Shown: positions 1 through 9,625, numbered from the stretch's first letter. The stretch: DNA of 64,000 nucleotides from Chitinasiproducens palmae (GCF_900095735.1 NZ_FNLO01000015.1:62001-126000); one strand, 5' to 3'. The notes: generated by a model from the letters alone, not told the origin. Translations and numbers: made by a program.

Positions 1-40
1 ACCGGTTGCCGCTGTCTCGGCTGCGAATGGCCATCGCATG

Positions 41-101
41 CGTCAGTCACGTCCTTCAGTCGCGTGCTTCAGTCGCGTGCTTCAGTCGCGTGCTTCGGTC
101 G
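41..101. repeat. 13-bp tandem repeat
   Basis: Three perfect copies of CTTCAGTCGCGTG lie at 54-66, 67-79 and 80-92. A degenerate copy precedes them (41-53) and a partial copy follows (93-101). The stretch from 1 to about 419 holds this array and the 19-bp duplication at 241-278, and I see no supportable gene in it. Confidence 0.9.
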
Positions 102-240
102 AACACATTGGCTGCGTGCCCTGGTTGAAGCGTCAAGCCGGCAGTTGCCGCCACGGGCGGCGAGCCACATCGCGCCCATGCTATTCTCAAAAAGCGGCGC
201 TGCGGACCCGTGGGCGATCCGGTCAGGCCCGCGCTTAAAG

Positions 241-278
241 GCGGCCACGTCACGCCATTGCGGCCACGTCACGCCATT
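241..278. repeat. 19-bp direct duplication
   Basis: GCGGCCACGTCACGCCATT occurs twice back to back, at 241-259 and 260-278, with no mismatch. It lies upstream of the peptidase gene and has no obvious coding role. Confidence 0.9.
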
Positions 279-419
279 CGAGGGTTGCCATGCCTCGGGC
301 GGCGGATCGCGACAATCGCCCGGTTCGTCGCGCGCCCGCCGCGCGCATGGTTCGTCCAGCGGCACGCGCCGATATGTTTTCTCCGTACAGCACGGCACCG
401 CAGGCCACCGGGCCGGCAG

Positions 420-2627
420 TTGTCATCGGGAGGCATCATTCGTCACCTATCGCGTTCGCGCCGTGTCCTGAGCCTGCTCGCCGCGACACTGCTGTTTCCA
501 TTGGCAGGCGTGTTCGTCGGCATCTGGGAGCAACAGCGCGCCACAGCCGACTGGATCGATTTCGAGAATGAGCATCTCAGGCTTGCGCGCCTCGTCGCAC
601 AGTTGGAGGCCCGGATGCCGCCCGGCGCGCCGCCGGACTTCACCATCCAGTTCCGACGTCGCGGGCAGTTGTATGGCGGTCCGTACGCGATAACACAGGC
701 GCGTGCCGCACGCGACGAAGCCGCGACGTTGTCGACGCTGATGTCCATCCGGCGCATGCTGCCGCCGGTCGTCAGTTGGGCCGCCGGCCTCGCCGGCGTG
801 CTGTCGGCAGCGGTGCTGGTGGCGGGCGGCCTGCTCGGCCGCTTCGGCCGCGCTTCTCGTGAGACGCTGGTACGCGGCTTTGCGGCGATGCGGCGCGTGC
901 TGCCGCCGGTGCTGGCGCTGCGCATCACGCTCGGGACAGTCGCGTTCGTCGCCGCCGTGGCATTCGAAGCCGCGGCGTTGGCACAGCCGGGGCTGGGCAG
1001 CGCCGAAATGAAGATGATCGCGGTCGCGATCGCGGCGGTGCTGGCCAGTCTATGGGTAGCGGGCAAGACACTGCTTCGCCTGAGACATGCACTGGCGGCT
1101 TTCGAGCCGGACCCTTTGCCGATGCTGGGTCGTCCGGTCGGCCCGGCCGAGGCGCCCGGCCTCTGGCGTCTGGTGACCGAACTGGCGACGAAGCTGGACG
1201 CGCTTGCGCCGGAGTCGATCGTCGTCGGCCTGACCGAAGGCTTCTCGGTCAGTGCCGGTCCCAAAATACTGGAGCCGGCCGAGCAGGCGCTGGACGGCCG
1301 TACGCTGTATGTGCCGCTGCCCTACCTCGCCCTGCTGCGGCCGGACGAAATCGCGACGATCATCAGCCACGAACTGGCGCACTTCGCGGGCGGCGACACG
1401 TCCTACAGTCTGCGCTTCCTGCCCATCTACGCGGGCGTCGACCGCTCGTTGAGCGCCGTGGCGGACGGCGCGGCGAGCGGTTCCGCCTTCGGTTTGCTGC
1501 GCCCGGCCATGCGGCTCGGCTCGTTCGTGATGGACCAGTTCCACTACGCGGTGCGCCACTGGAGCCGGGAACGCGAATTCGCGGCGGACGCGCTGAGCGT
1601 GCGGCCCACCTCGCCAGATGCGGCGATGCGAGCGCTGTTGCGCACTGGCGCGGTAACGCCACGCGTGAACGAGACGCTGGACCACGCGATCGAATTTCCG
1701 CATGCGGCGCCGGCCGATCTGGTCACGGCATCGATCGAAACAGCGCTTGCGCGCGGCCTCGACGATCCAGGCGAACATCTGGGCATCGAGCAGGCGCATC
1801 CGACGGACACGCACCCGACGACGCGCGACCGGCTCGCCCGCTTCGGCGGGTCGCTCACGCCGACCTTGCTTGCCGCAGCCGCCGCGCCGCCGGAACCTGA
1901 CGCCCATCAAACCTTGGCGCGGTACTTCGCCGACCCGGCGCGAGTCTGCGAAAACGCGACAGCGGATTTCGTCGGCGTCGTGCGCGAGCATCACCACGTC
2001 TACCAGGCGCATCTGGAAGCCACCGCTGCGGAGGTCGGCGAGGAAGCGCGCGTGCTGTTCGACAACAGCCGCCGGCCAGCGATCTTCTGCAGCGCCGTCG
2101 GCGCCGTGTTCCTGCTCGCATCCCTGGCGCTCGCGATTCTCGGCTTCCCGGGGCTGTCGCGACCAGAAGCGCATGTCGTCGCATGGTTCGCCTGCGCACC
2201 CGGCGCAGTGTTCGCGGCAGTCGGCATCGTGCGCCTGCGACGCGGCGAACGCGTGCTCCTGACGCTGCGTCCAGACGCGCTCGTGATACCGGCGCTCGAT
2301 CGTCCGCTTCCGTGGCACGACATCGCCGACCTCGACATGCACATGCGCTACAACGGCATCGGCATCCGCCTGTTGCTGCCGCCAGAGGCGCCGTTTCCGC
2401 AGTGCACGCAGCGCAGCCGCGCCCTCAAGCTCGACACCGAGCGGCGCATCATCACGTTGCGCATCGGTGTGCCGCGCAAAATGGCACCGCGCCAGGTCGC
2501 CGAACTGCTGGGTCTGTATCGACGCGCCGCCCAGGCCAGGACACTGCTGACCGAGCATCATGCGCGGCCCACCGAGCCGACCGATTTTCCCCTGCCGCCC
2601 GAGACCCGCCATGACGCAACCGTATGA
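420..2627 (+). CDS. Membrane-bound M48-family zinc metalloprotease
   Basis: Integral membrane protein with a cytoplasmic or membrane-edge zinc protease domain of the M48 (HtpX/Ste24) type. The zinc motif HELAH is visible in the stretch ATIISHELAHFAGGD, and the third ligand is in SREREFAADALS downstream. Hydrophobic segments lie near the N-terminus, two more precede the protease domain, and a further pair follows it (FCSAVGAVFLLASLALAIL and the next segment). The C-terminal 120 residues look like a soluble PH-like extension. The start is uncertain: the frame is open from a GTG at 210, but that would add a 70-residue basic low-complexity leader. I prefer the TTG at 420, just before the first membrane segment, although it lacks a good ribosome binding site. 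The stop overlaps the next gene, so the two are probably co-translated. The substrate is unknown; membrane protein quality control is an inference from the family. Confidence 0.8.
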   Translation: MSSGGIIRHLSRSRRVLSLLAATLLFPLAGVFVGIWEQQRATADWIDFENEHLRLARLVAQLEARMPPGAPPDFTIQFRRRGQLYGGPYAITQARAARDEAATLSTLMSIRRMLPPVVSWAAGLAGVLSAAVLVAGGLLGRFGRASRETLVRGFAAMRRVLPPVLALRITLGTVAFVAAVAFEAAALAQPGLGSAEMKMIAVAIAAVLASLWVAGKTLLRLRHALAAFEPDPLPMLGRPVGPAEAPGLWRLVTELATKLDALAPESIVVGLTEGFSVSAGPKILEPAEQALDGRTLYVPLPYLALLRPDEIATIISHELAHFAGGDTSYSLRFLPIYAGVDRSLSAVADGAASGSAFGLLRPAMRLGSFVMDQFHYAVRHWSREREFAADALSVRPTSPDAAMRALLRTGAVTPRVNETLDHAIEFPHAAPADLVTASIETALARGLDDPGEHLGIEQAHPTDTHPTTRDRLARFGGSLTPTLLAAAAAPPEPDAHQTLARYFADPARVCENATADFVGVVREHHHVYQAHLEATAAEVGEEARVLFDNSRRPAIFCSAVGAVFLLASLALAILGFPGLSRPEAHVVAWFACAPGAVFAAVGIVRLRRGERVLLTLRPDALVIPALDRPLPWHDIADLDMHMRYNGIGIRLLLPPEAPFPQCTQRSRALKLDTERRIITLRIGVPRKMAPRQVAELLGLYRRAAQARTLLTEHHARPTEPTDFPLPPETRHDATV

Positions 2628-3132
2628 CCATCGCGCCGAACTGCGGCTGCCGCCGCCCGATCGCGACTGGAAACAGACGCTCTGGGTGATACTGGCCATC
2701 CTGATGTTCGGCGGAATGCTGCTGGCCGCCGCCATCCATACCGCGCCGGCCGTACTGTCCGACTGGCGGATTCGCGAGACCGCGCGCCCGATCGATGAAG
2801 GCGACGTCAGCGAGGGCAAGTGCCACGCGAAGCTGGTGTTCCATATCTGCGACGCCACGCTGGTCGTGCCGACGCCCGCGGGAGCCGTGGCCAGACGCGT
2901 GAACTACGTGTTCACCGGCGTACACGTCGGCGACTACACGGTGCGCGTGATGGCCGACCCGGCGCACCCCGACCTTGCGACCACCGACCTCGCACTCGCC
3001 AAGCTCTGGAACCGCACGCTCACGCTGGTCGCCTGCGTGGCCGTGCTGCTGGCGCTGATCGTGATGCCTGCGCTCGCACTGATTCGCAACCGCCGTCCGA
3101 AACAACTGGCCGAGCCGACCGGGCCGGCATGA
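2611..3132 (+). CDS. Small membrane protein coupled to the M48 peptidase
   Basis: A 173-residue protein with a membrane segment at about residues 23-45, a roughly 90-residue extracytoplasmic region with two Cys (KCHAKLVFHIC) and a second membrane segment at about 138-158. The ATG lies inside the end of the peptidase gene (17-base overlap), so translational coupling is likely and a joint role is plausible. I do not recognise the family. A longer frame from 2560 exists but would overlap the peptidase more deeply. Confidence 0.65.
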   Translation: MTQPYDHRAELRLPPPDRDWKQTLWVILAILMFGGMLLAAAIHTAPAVLSDWRIRETARPIDEGDVSEGKCHAKLVFHICDATLVVPTPAGAVARRVNYVFTGVHVGDYTVRVMADPAHPDLATTDLALAKLWNRTLTLVACVAVLLALIVMPALALIRNRRPKQLAEPTGPA

Positions 3133-3418
3133 CGCGTCAGCCGTTGCGCCAAGCAACGGACAATGCGCTTGATGGCTGCAATTGACCCGCGCTTGACCGT
3201 GCTTCACCGCGGCATGTCCCGCCGGTTCCTCTCCCTTGACAGGGCACCACCAAAAGCGAGGGCGCCGGGTGCGGCGACATGCGCCATGCATGCGACCAGC
3301 CTCGGCTGGCATGAGCCATGGCAGCGTCTGTGAGTTAGCGTACTGCCGATCATGCATCAACGTGCGAAAATGTGTGGTCCCCGCCAAGCGCGTCGGTGCA
3401 AAGGCCGACCGACTCCCC

Positions 3419-4066
3419 GTGGAAACACACTATCGCTCGCTGTCCCAGAACGCCCTCCGTCTGCTGATTCTGGCGCTGGCCCTTGTTACCGTGCCCCTGG
3501 TGACCCGACTGCCGCAGTGGGTCGTTTGGGAAAATGGCCCGGTCGAAAACGCGCAGGCCATCGTGCTGCTGTTCGGCGCCATCGTCGCGGGGCTGTCCGC
3601 CGCCCGCGCGCGGACCCGCGAAGCGCGCGCGTTCTGGCTTGCTGCCGCCCCGCTGTGGCTCATCTTCTTCGGTCGTGAATTGAGTTGGGGGGCAGTGTTC
3701 CTGACGCCGCTCGACATGACGCCCGAAGGCCCGGTCTTCTCGTCGCACGCGCTGTTCTACAAGCCCGTCGTGCATCCGGCGGTCGGGCTGCTGATTGCGT
3801 TCTCGCTCTACCAACTCTTCGTGAGACGTGGGATACGGCTGCTCGCGAACGTGCACCGGTCCGGTCGATTTCCCTTCTTCGAACTGGTAGTGGCGGCCAT
3901 CGGTTTCATCGTGTCGACCGCCACCGAAGGCCACGCGCATCTGTCGCTGCCGCTGACCGCCGGCCCTGCGCAGATCGCCGAGGAATGCGCGGAACTGGTC
4001 GCGTATCTCGCATTGCTGTCCGGCCAGTGGCGACTGCTCGGCCACGCTGCGCCGCAGACTGCCTGA
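3419..4066 (+). CDS. Unknown multi-pass membrane protein
   Basis: About 215 residues, with five or six hydrophobic segments. Conserved-looking polar stretches sit between them ([36 protein letters not shown]). Acidic and His residues near membrane segments suggest a functional core, but I do not recognise the family. The frame is open from 3236; I chose the GTG at 3419 because the residues before it are basic and low in complexity, and the first membrane segment follows soon after. The 286 bases upstream (3133-3418) show no gene or clear promoter. Confidence 0.55.
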   Translation: METHYRSLSQNALRLLILALALVTVPLVTRLPQWVVWENGPVENAQAIVLLFGAIVAGLSAARARTREARAFWLAAAPLWLIFFGRELSWGAVFLTPLDMTPEGPVFSSHALFYKPVVHPAVGLLIAFSLYQLFVRRGIRLLANVHRSGRFPFFELVVAAIGFIVSTATEGHAHLSLPLTAGPAQIAEECAELVAYLALLSGQWRLLGHAAPQTA

Positions 4067-4340
4067 CCAAGCCATTGCCCGTGAGGCGCTTGCGCGTTCG
4101 TTGACGACCGCGCGGTGTGCTCCGATGCCCTTGCCCTACCCCGCTCCGCCTTGCGTTGCGTTGCGGACGCGCGGCTTCCAGGCAGTGACTCGGCGCCGCC
4201 GCGAGAGCGTGCTGGCCGCCCAGGCGAAAGCCCGCTGTTGCCCCACGATCCGACATCGTCGCTGCAGCAAGGCAGGATGTGCGACCATTCCCGCGCCGCC
4301 GCGCTCGCGGCGACGAGATCCCGCCTCCCTCGGTCCGATA

Positions 4341-4661
4341 ATGAAATCCTTGCTGCTGTTCGCCGCTGCCGCCCTCGCGGAAATCGTCGGCTGCTATCTG
4401 CCGTACCGCTGGCTGCGGGCAGGCGGCAGCGTCTGGTTGCTGCTGCCGGCGGCAGGCGCGCTGGCACTGTTCGCGTGGCTGCTCAGCCTGCAACCGTCGG
4501 CCGCCGGACGTACCTACGCAGCCTACGGCGGCGTCTACATCACGTTCGCAATGCTCTGGCTGTGGCTTGTCGACCGTGTGCCACCGACACGCTACGACTT
4601 CCTCGGCGTCGCGCTCGCGTTGGCCGGCATGGCCGTGATTGCCTTCCAGCCACGCGGCTGA
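4341..4661 (+). CDS. ynfA: YnfA family (UPF0060) membrane protein
   Basis: A 106-residue protein with four membrane segments, the standard size for UPF0060/YnfA. Family signatures are plain: [14 protein letters not shown] at the N-terminus, [13 protein letters not shown] in the middle and [15 protein letters not shown] near the end. The family resembles small multidrug transporters and its role is not settled. The ATG at 4341 begins directly at the first membrane segment; the open frame from 4101 is an artefact. It stands alone between the unknown membrane gene and the Fur-controlled locus. Confidence 0.9.
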   Translation: MKSLLLFAAAALAEIVGCYLPYRWLRAGGSVWLLLPAAGALALFAWLLSLQPSAAGRTYAAYGGVYITFAMLWLWLVDRVPPTRYDFLGVALALAGMAVIAFQPRG

Positions 4662-4754
4662 CCCCGCCTCGATCCCGTCAACGGCGCGCACCGCGTTTTC
4701 GTGGGTCGCGCGCAACGCTCGTTGGCCGACGGTTCTAAGCGATCAGAGGCTGAT

Positions 4755-4776
4755 ATATGATAACGATTCTCATTTA
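4755..4776 (+). promoter_or_regulatory. Fur box upstream of fecI
   Basis: The AT-rich stretch TATGATAACGATTCTCATTT stands out in GC-rich surroundings, 46 bases before the fecI start. It matches the GATAAT-type Fur operator in most positions. A TATGAT hexamer inside it could serve as a -10 element, so Fur binding would block transcription directly. Iron repression of the downstream operon is inferred from this. Confidence 0.75.
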
Positions 4777-4822
4777 TAAAGCGTGAGCGCTGGCGCCGCG
4801 CGTTCCGTCCGCGCGTCGTCGC

Positions 4823-5341
4823 ATGAATTCTTCTCTTTTTCGTACAGATGCCCTGCACACGCTGTACAGCGACCATCATGGCTGGCTGTTGCAGTGGCTG
4901 AACCGCCGTCTCGGCAATCTGGGCGACGCGGCAGATCTGGCACATGACACTTTCATCCGGGTCATGACGGGCCAGCGTCAACCGACACCCGAGCAATCGC
5001 GCGCCTTCCTCACGCAAGTGGCAAAGGGCCTGGTGGTCGATCTGCATCGCCGCCGCCTGCTCGAGCACGCCTACTACGAGTCGCTGCAGGCGCTGCCCGA
5101 AGCATGCGTACCATCGCACGAGACGCAGATGATGCTGCTGCAGACGCTGGTCGCGATCGACCGGGCGCTGGACGCGCTGCCGCCACGCGTACGCGAAACA
5201 TTCTGTCTGTCGCAGTTCGACGGTCTCAAATATAGCGAGATCGCGGCCCGGCTCGGCATCTCGCTCGGCGCGGTGCGCAAGTACATGTTCCAGGCGCTGC
5301 AGGCCTGCCATGCCGCACTGGACGAGGTGCCGGCCGCATGA
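4823..5341 (+). CDS. fecI: FecI-like ECF sigma factor
   Basis: A 172-residue extracytoplasmic-function sigma factor of the iron-starvation class. Region 2 spans about residues 10-75 (GDAADLAHDTFIRVM is the typical FecI core) and region 4 about 110-165 (LPPRVRETFCLSQFDG, then the helix-turn-helix SEIAARLGISLGAVRKYMF). It would direct RNA polymerase to the promoter of the TonB receptor two genes on. It follows a Fur box and overlaps fecR by 4 bases (ATGA), the usual fecI-fecR arrangement. Confidence 0.93.
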   Translation: MNSSLFRTDALHTLYSDHHGWLLQWLNRRLGNLGDAADLAHDTFIRVMTGQRQPTPEQSRAFLTQVAKGLVVDLHRRRLLEHAYYESLQALPEACVPSHETQMMLLQTLVAIDRALDALPPRVRETFCLSQFDGLKYSEIAARLGISLGAVRKYMFQALQACHAALDEVPAA

Positions 5342-6339
5342 GCGCTGCATCTCCGTTCGCGTCCCGGCAGGACGGCATCAGCGCCCGCGCGCTGGACGAA
5401 GCGCTGGAATGGCTGGTGACGTTCTGTTCGGGCGAGGTCACGCCGGACGAACGCGAGGCTTTCCAAAGCTGGCTGCATGCCGCGCCCGACCACACGGCGG
5501 CATGGCAACGCGTCACCCGCACCGGCAATGCGCTGGCCGCGGTGCCGGCCGCGCTCGGCGGCCGCGTGCTGCAGGCACCGGACAAGCGGCGGGCGGCGAC
5601 GCGCCGGCAACTGCTCGGGTGGGTCGGCGCCGCCGTCGCGACCGGCGCCGTGGTCGGTTTCGACAGGCGTCGCGAGCTGGCCACCCTGAGCGCCACGATG
5701 GGTGCCACCTACCGTACCGCGACCGGCGAACAGCGCTGGCTGGCCTTCGAAGACGGGACGCGCGTGCTGCTGGACACGGCGACCGCGCTCGACGCACGCT
5801 TCGATGTCCGCGAACGCCGCCTGCAACTGCACGCGGGCGCGATCATGGTCGAGACCGGTCATGCCGCTGCATGGGCCGCACGACCGTTCCTTGTCGAGAC
5901 CGTGCGGGGCACGGTACAGGCGCTCGGCACTCGCTTCTCGGTACGGCAGCGCGAGCACGATGCACTGGTGGCGGTCCTGGACGGACGCGTCGAGGTCCGT
6001 CCCCGCAGCGGGCACGGCCGCGCGCTCGACGCCGGTACGCAAGCCCGCTTCGATCTCTCCGGCATGTGGCCGACACAGGCGCTGGACCGCGACGCGCAGG
6101 CCTGGCGGGACGGCTTGCTGGTGGCACGCGAGCGCCCGTTGCCGGACCTGCTGACAGATCTGGCGCGCTACCGGCGAGGCGTCGTCGACTGCGACCCCGC
6201 GCTCGCGACCACCTTGGTCTCCGGCGTCTTTCCGCTCGACGACACGGACCGCGTGCTCGATTCCCTCGCGCGCGCGTTGCCGATCCGTGTGCAACGGACG
6301 ACGCGCTTCTGGGTGCGAGTCACGCCCCGCACCGCCTGA
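5338..6339 (+). CDS. fecR: FecR-like transmembrane sigma regulator
   Basis: A 333-residue anti-sigma/signal transducer. The N-terminal cytoplasmic part (about 15-60, ALEWLVTFCSGEVTPDERE) matches the DUF4880 sigma-binding domain. A single membrane segment follows at about 88-105, then the periplasmic FecR domain (LLDTATALDARFDVRERRLQL) and a C-terminal STN-like part that contacts the receptor plug. It holds the sigma factor until the receptor binds ferri-siderophore. It starts inside the fecI stop codon. Confidence 0.92.
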   Translation: MSAASPFASRQDGISARALDEALEWLVTFCSGEVTPDEREAFQSWLHAAPDHTAAWQRVTRTGNALAAVPAALGGRVLQAPDKRRAATRRQLLGWVGAAVATGAVVGFDRRRELATLSATMGATYRTATGEQRWLAFEDGTRVLLDTATALDARFDVRERRLQLHAGAIMVETGHAAAWAARPFLVETVRGTVQALGTRFSVRQREHDALVAVLDGRVEVRPRSGHGRALDAGTQARFDLSGMWPTQALDRDAQAWRDGLLVARERPLPDLLTDLARYRRGVVDCDPALATTLVSGVFPLDDTDRVLDSLARALPIRVQRTTRFWVRVTPRTA

Positions 6340-6434
6340 ACTTTATTCTGCGAAAACCGTAACGCTTTTTCCGTTTCGTCCGGGATGTCTTGAGAAGCAA
6401 AAACAATTTCAAGACCGCGAAAGAGGAAACTGCC

Positions 6435-8972
6435 ATGCTCCGCCCTTCGGTATCGCAACAGCGCCGCGACCAGTGCCACGACCAGTGCCACGACCAGCGA
6501 CGCGACCGGCGACGCGACCCGCACCGGCTGGCGTCCCGCAACGGCTCGCCAGCCGCCCGGCCGGCGACGCGTCTGCCGCTGCCATTGCCGCGCCGCACGG
6601 TGCTCGCCAGCAGCATCCTGCTTGGGCTCTCGTGCATGTCCGGGCCGGGCTTCGGCGCGGAACCGGAGGACGCCACCATCACCGGCACGAACCGTCCGAC
6701 CGCCGCGCGTCAGCATTACGAGATTGCGCCCGGTCCGCTCGACCAGACCCTGAACACGTTCGCGGGACGCGCGCACGTCCTGCTCGTCACGCCGCCGGCA
6801 CTGGCGCGGGGGCGCCAAAGCGCCGGCTTGCGGGGCGACTACAGCGTCGACGAAGGCTTCACCGTGCTGCTCGCCGGTTCGGGACTGGAAGCCCGACGCG
6901 GCGCCGACGGCAGCTACCTGTTGCACGCCGTTGCCGACGACAGCGTCGGTGCGATTCAGGGCGACGCCCTGCCGCTGATCAATGTCAGCGCCGCGGTCGC
7001 CGCCACGGGCCTGGCGCGTCCGGCGCAGGCCGGCGCGCTCGGCTCGCGCGCGGTGCTCGACACGCCCTACTCGATCAGCGTGATCGATCAGGAAGAACTG
7101 GCGGATCGTCAGGTCACGACGCTCGAACAGGCCTTCCGCTACGACGCGTCGACCACGGCGAGCAACAGCGAGTACGCCCGTGACGCCTCCATCATGGTGC
7201 GCGGGCTGGGCATCTCGGACTCCTTCGGATTCAAGGTCGACGGTCTCGCGCTGCCCGGATGGGGCAATCAATTGCCGCTGGAGCTGTTCGACAGCGTCGA
7301 ACTGCTCAAGGGTTCGACCGCCTTCATGTACGGCTTCGGCGCGCCGGGCGGCATCGTCAACTATGTCAGCAAGCGGCCGACCGAGCGCACGCTGTTTTCG
7401 GCGGACGTCGGCTACAAGACCGATTCGCTTTTTTCGGAACACGTCGACGCCGGCGGCCGCTTCGGTAACGACCGCATGTTCGGCTACCGTTTCAACGCGA
7501 TTCACGAACAGGGCGGCACCTACACAGACGATGGACGGCAGCGGCGCGACGGGGTCGCGGCGGCCTTCGACGCCCGCCTGACGCCCGATCTGACGCTGAC
7601 GCTCGACGGACTGTATGCGAAGCGCAAGACCAACCGGCAGATGTTCTGGGGCTACTACCTCGGCTCGGGACTGACGCTGCCCGCGACGGTCGACCCGTCG
7701 ATCACCGCGGCACCGGCCGGCAGCTATTACGAGACGAGCACCGCACTGTTCACCGCGGGACTGGCGTGGCGCATCTCGCCGCAGTGGAGGGCGAGCATCG
7801 CATACCGGTATGCACGGCAGGACTTCAACTATGTGTATGGCGATCTGGCCATCGAGGACGCGGCGGGCAACTACTCCGCGAGCGAAACGGCGGGCCGCTA
7901 CGGCTCGATCAATCGTCAGTTGAACATGCAGGTCGAAGGCGAAGCCCGCACGGGCGCGCTTGGCCACCAATTGGTGTTCGGCGCGAACCGGTACGAGATC
8001 GATTCGATCGGCGGCCGCGACGGCTACTGGGGTCAGCTGGGCACCGGCAACATCTATCGCCCGTCGACGCTGAGCGTCGTTTCGCCCTATCAGGGCGATC
8101 AATCCACATATACGTACAACAAGATTCGCCAAAGCTCGCTGTTCGCAAGCGACACCGTGAGTCTCGGCCGCTGGTCGCTGATCGGCGGACTGCGCTACAC
8201 GCACTTCGACCAGGCCGACTACAACGGCCAGGGCAGCCAGACCAACGGCTACATTCGCAACCCGCTGTCGCCGACCGTCGCGTTGATGTTCAAGCCAACG
8301 CCCGGCACGACGCTGTATGCGAGCTACGTCGAATCGCTCGAACAGGGGGGCCGCGCGAGCGCGACCGCGGCCAACGCCAACGAAGTCCTGGGGCCGCGTC
8401 GCAGCCGGCAGTACGAGCTGGGCTTCAAGGCCGAGCAGGATCGCTGGGCGGCAAGTGCGGCACTGTTCCGCCTGCAACAGACCGCCGAGTATCTGGACGC
8501 GAACAACTACTACGTGCAGAACGGCCAGACCCGCTATACCGGCGTCGACATGGCCGGGCGCTACCGGCCGGCCACCGGGCTGACGATACACGGCAGCCTG
8601 ATGTACCTGCAGACGAGCTACATCGAGAACACAAGCAACCTCGACGGCAAGCGCACCACCGGCACGCCGCACTGGCAGGCCGCGGCGCGCGTGATCTACG
8701 ACGTGCCGTCGATCGATGCACTCAGCCTGCAGGCGGGCGGCAAGTTCGTCGGCACGTCGAAGCTCGATACGGCGAACACGATCAACCTGCCGTCGTACTT
8801 CGTGATGGATCTGGGCGCGGTGTACCGGCTGCGGCTGCGCCAGAGCGAAGTGACGCTCAGCGCGCAGATCCAGAATCTCGCCAACCGTCGCTTCTGGTTC
8901 TACAACGGCGACTCGTACATCCAGATCAGCGCGCCGCGCACGCTGGCCCTGAACGCGCGCATCGCCTTCTGA
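6435..8972 (+). CDS. TonB-dependent ferri-siderophore receptor with signalling domain
   Basis: An 845-residue outer membrane transducer. After a long signal region come an STN signalling domain (about 95-170, HYEIAPGPLDQTLNTFAG), a plug (about 205-320, LDTPYSISVIDQEE) and a 22-strand barrel that ends in aromatic-Phe (NARIAF). The STN domain fits the fecI-fecR genes upstream. I chose the ATG at 6435 because GAGGAAA precedes it by 5-6 bases; the frame is open from 6390. The first 20 residues are odd: a 12-bp repeat encodes RRDQCHDQCHDQRRDRRRD ahead of the hydrophobic signal segment. The ligand is unknown, with a hydroxamate or catecholate siderophore most likely. Confidence 0.92.
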   Translation: MLRPSVSQQRRDQCHDQCHDQRRDRRRDPHRLASRNGSPAARPATRLPLPLPRRTVLASSILLGLSCMSGPGFGAEPEDATITGTNRPTAARQHYEIAPGPLDQTLNTFAGRAHVLLVTPPALARGRQSAGLRGDYSVDEGFTVLLAGSGLEARRGADGSYLLHAVADDSVGAIQGDALPLINVSAAVAATGLARPAQAGALGSRAVLDTPYSISVIDQEELADRQVTTLEQAFRYDASTTASNSEYARDASIMVRGLGISDSFGFKVDGLALPGWGNQLPLELFDSVELLKGSTAFMYGFGAPGGIVNYVSKRPTERTLFSADVGYKTDSLFSEHVDAGGRFGNDRMFGYRFNAIHEQGGTYTDDGRQRRDGVAAAFDARLTPDLTLTLDGLYAKRKTNRQMFWGYYLGSGLTLPATVDPSITAAPAGSYYETSTALFTAGLAWRISPQWRASIAYRYARQDFNYVYGDLAIEDAAGNYSASETAGRYGSINRQLNMQVEGEARTGALGHQLVFGANRYEIDSIGGRDGYWGQLGTGNIYRPSTLSVVSPYQGDQSTYTYNKIRQSSLFASDTVSLGRWSLIGGLRYTHFDQADYNGQGSQTNGYIRNPLSPTVALMFKPTPGTTLYASYVESLEQGGRASATAANANEVLGPRRSRQYELGFKAEQDRWAASAALFRLQQTAEYLDANNYYVQNGQTRYTGVDMAGRYRPATGLTIHGSLMYLQTSYIENTSNLDGKRTTGTPHWQAAARVIYDVPSIDALSLQAGGKFVGTSKLDTANTINLPSYFVMDLGAVYRLRLRQSEVTLSAQIQNLANRRFWFYNGDSYIQISAPRTLALNARIAF

Positions 8973-8977
8973 ATGCC

Positions 8978-8997
8978 GCGGCCGCACGCGCGGCCGC
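8978..8997. repeat. Perfect hairpin after the receptor gene
   Basis: GCGGCCGC-ACGC-GCGGCCGC can form an 8-bp GC-only stem with a 4-base loop, 5 bases after the receptor stop codon. There is no T-run, so it is not a normal intrinsic terminator. It could stabilise the receptor message or lower expression of the genes behind it. Confidence 0.6.
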
Positions 8998-9013
8998 CCA
9001 CGAGACTGTCGAC

Positions 9014-9625
9014 ATGAACTTTCGCAACCTGCTGCGTGCCGGCTGCCTCGCGCTGGCTGTGTGCAGTACCGGCGCGGCGGCCGACGCGCTATGGCTGGCG
9101 CCCGCCGGCACGACCTTGCGCCTGCATGCCGGCGTGCCCGACGCGCCGCGAACGCCCGATGCGCTGGAAGCCGTGCAGGCGTCGCGTGCCGGCGAACCGT
9201 TGACGGTTGCCAGTGGCGCGCTCGCCGCGTCGCCGGCAGCCAGCGTCGACACGCGCCTGAGCGCCCGCCGGCTCGGGCCGGACGGCGAGCCGGTAATCTA
9301 CCTGGCACGCTTCGGCCGCAACGAGACGGAAGCACGCAACGCGCTCGAACTGGTGCCCACCGAAGCGGGTGGCAATCGCTTCGTGCTCATCTGGCAAGGC
9401 CGCGTGGTGCCAGCGAGCAAGGTGTTGGTCAGCACCTCGGCCGGCTGGCGCCGGACGCTGCTGCCAGCCACGGATGGCTCGGTGACGCTGCCGACGCCGT
9501 TCCCGGCCCTGTACGTGCTCGAGATCGCGGCGCGGGCATCCGGGCCCGCCGCGGCACCGGGCGACGATCCACGGTATGCGAATGCACGCTACGTTGCCAC
9601 GCTGAGCTTCGAGGCTGGCCGGTGA
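9014..9625 (+). CDS. Periplasmic protein of the iron locus (possibly DUF4198-like)
   Basis: A 203-residue secreted protein with a signal peptide at about residues 1-21 (LALAVCSTGAAADALWLAP, cut after AAA or ADA). The mature part is beta-rich and about 180 residues long. It resembles DUF4198-type periplasmic proteins found beside metal transporters, but the match is loose. It lies between the receptor and the pump and its stop overlaps the macA start (GTGA), so it belongs to the same transcript. A role in presenting a substrate to the pump or receptor is only inference. Confidence 0.65.
   Translation: MNFRNLLRAGCLALAVCSTGAAADALWLAPAGTTLRLHAGVPDAPRTPDALEAVQASRAGEPLTVASGALAASPAASVDTRLSARRLGPDGEPVIYLARFGRNETEARNALELVPTEAGGNRFVLIWQGRVVPASKVLVSTSAGWRRTLLPATDGSVTLPTPFPALYVLEIAARASGPAAAPGDDPRYANARYVATLSFEAGR

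Noticed and set aside
6359-6380. ECF sigma promoter (GTAAC ... CGTC) before the TonB receptor
   Set aside because: The two elements are only 13 bases apart, too close for the usual ECF spacing, so I do not call it.
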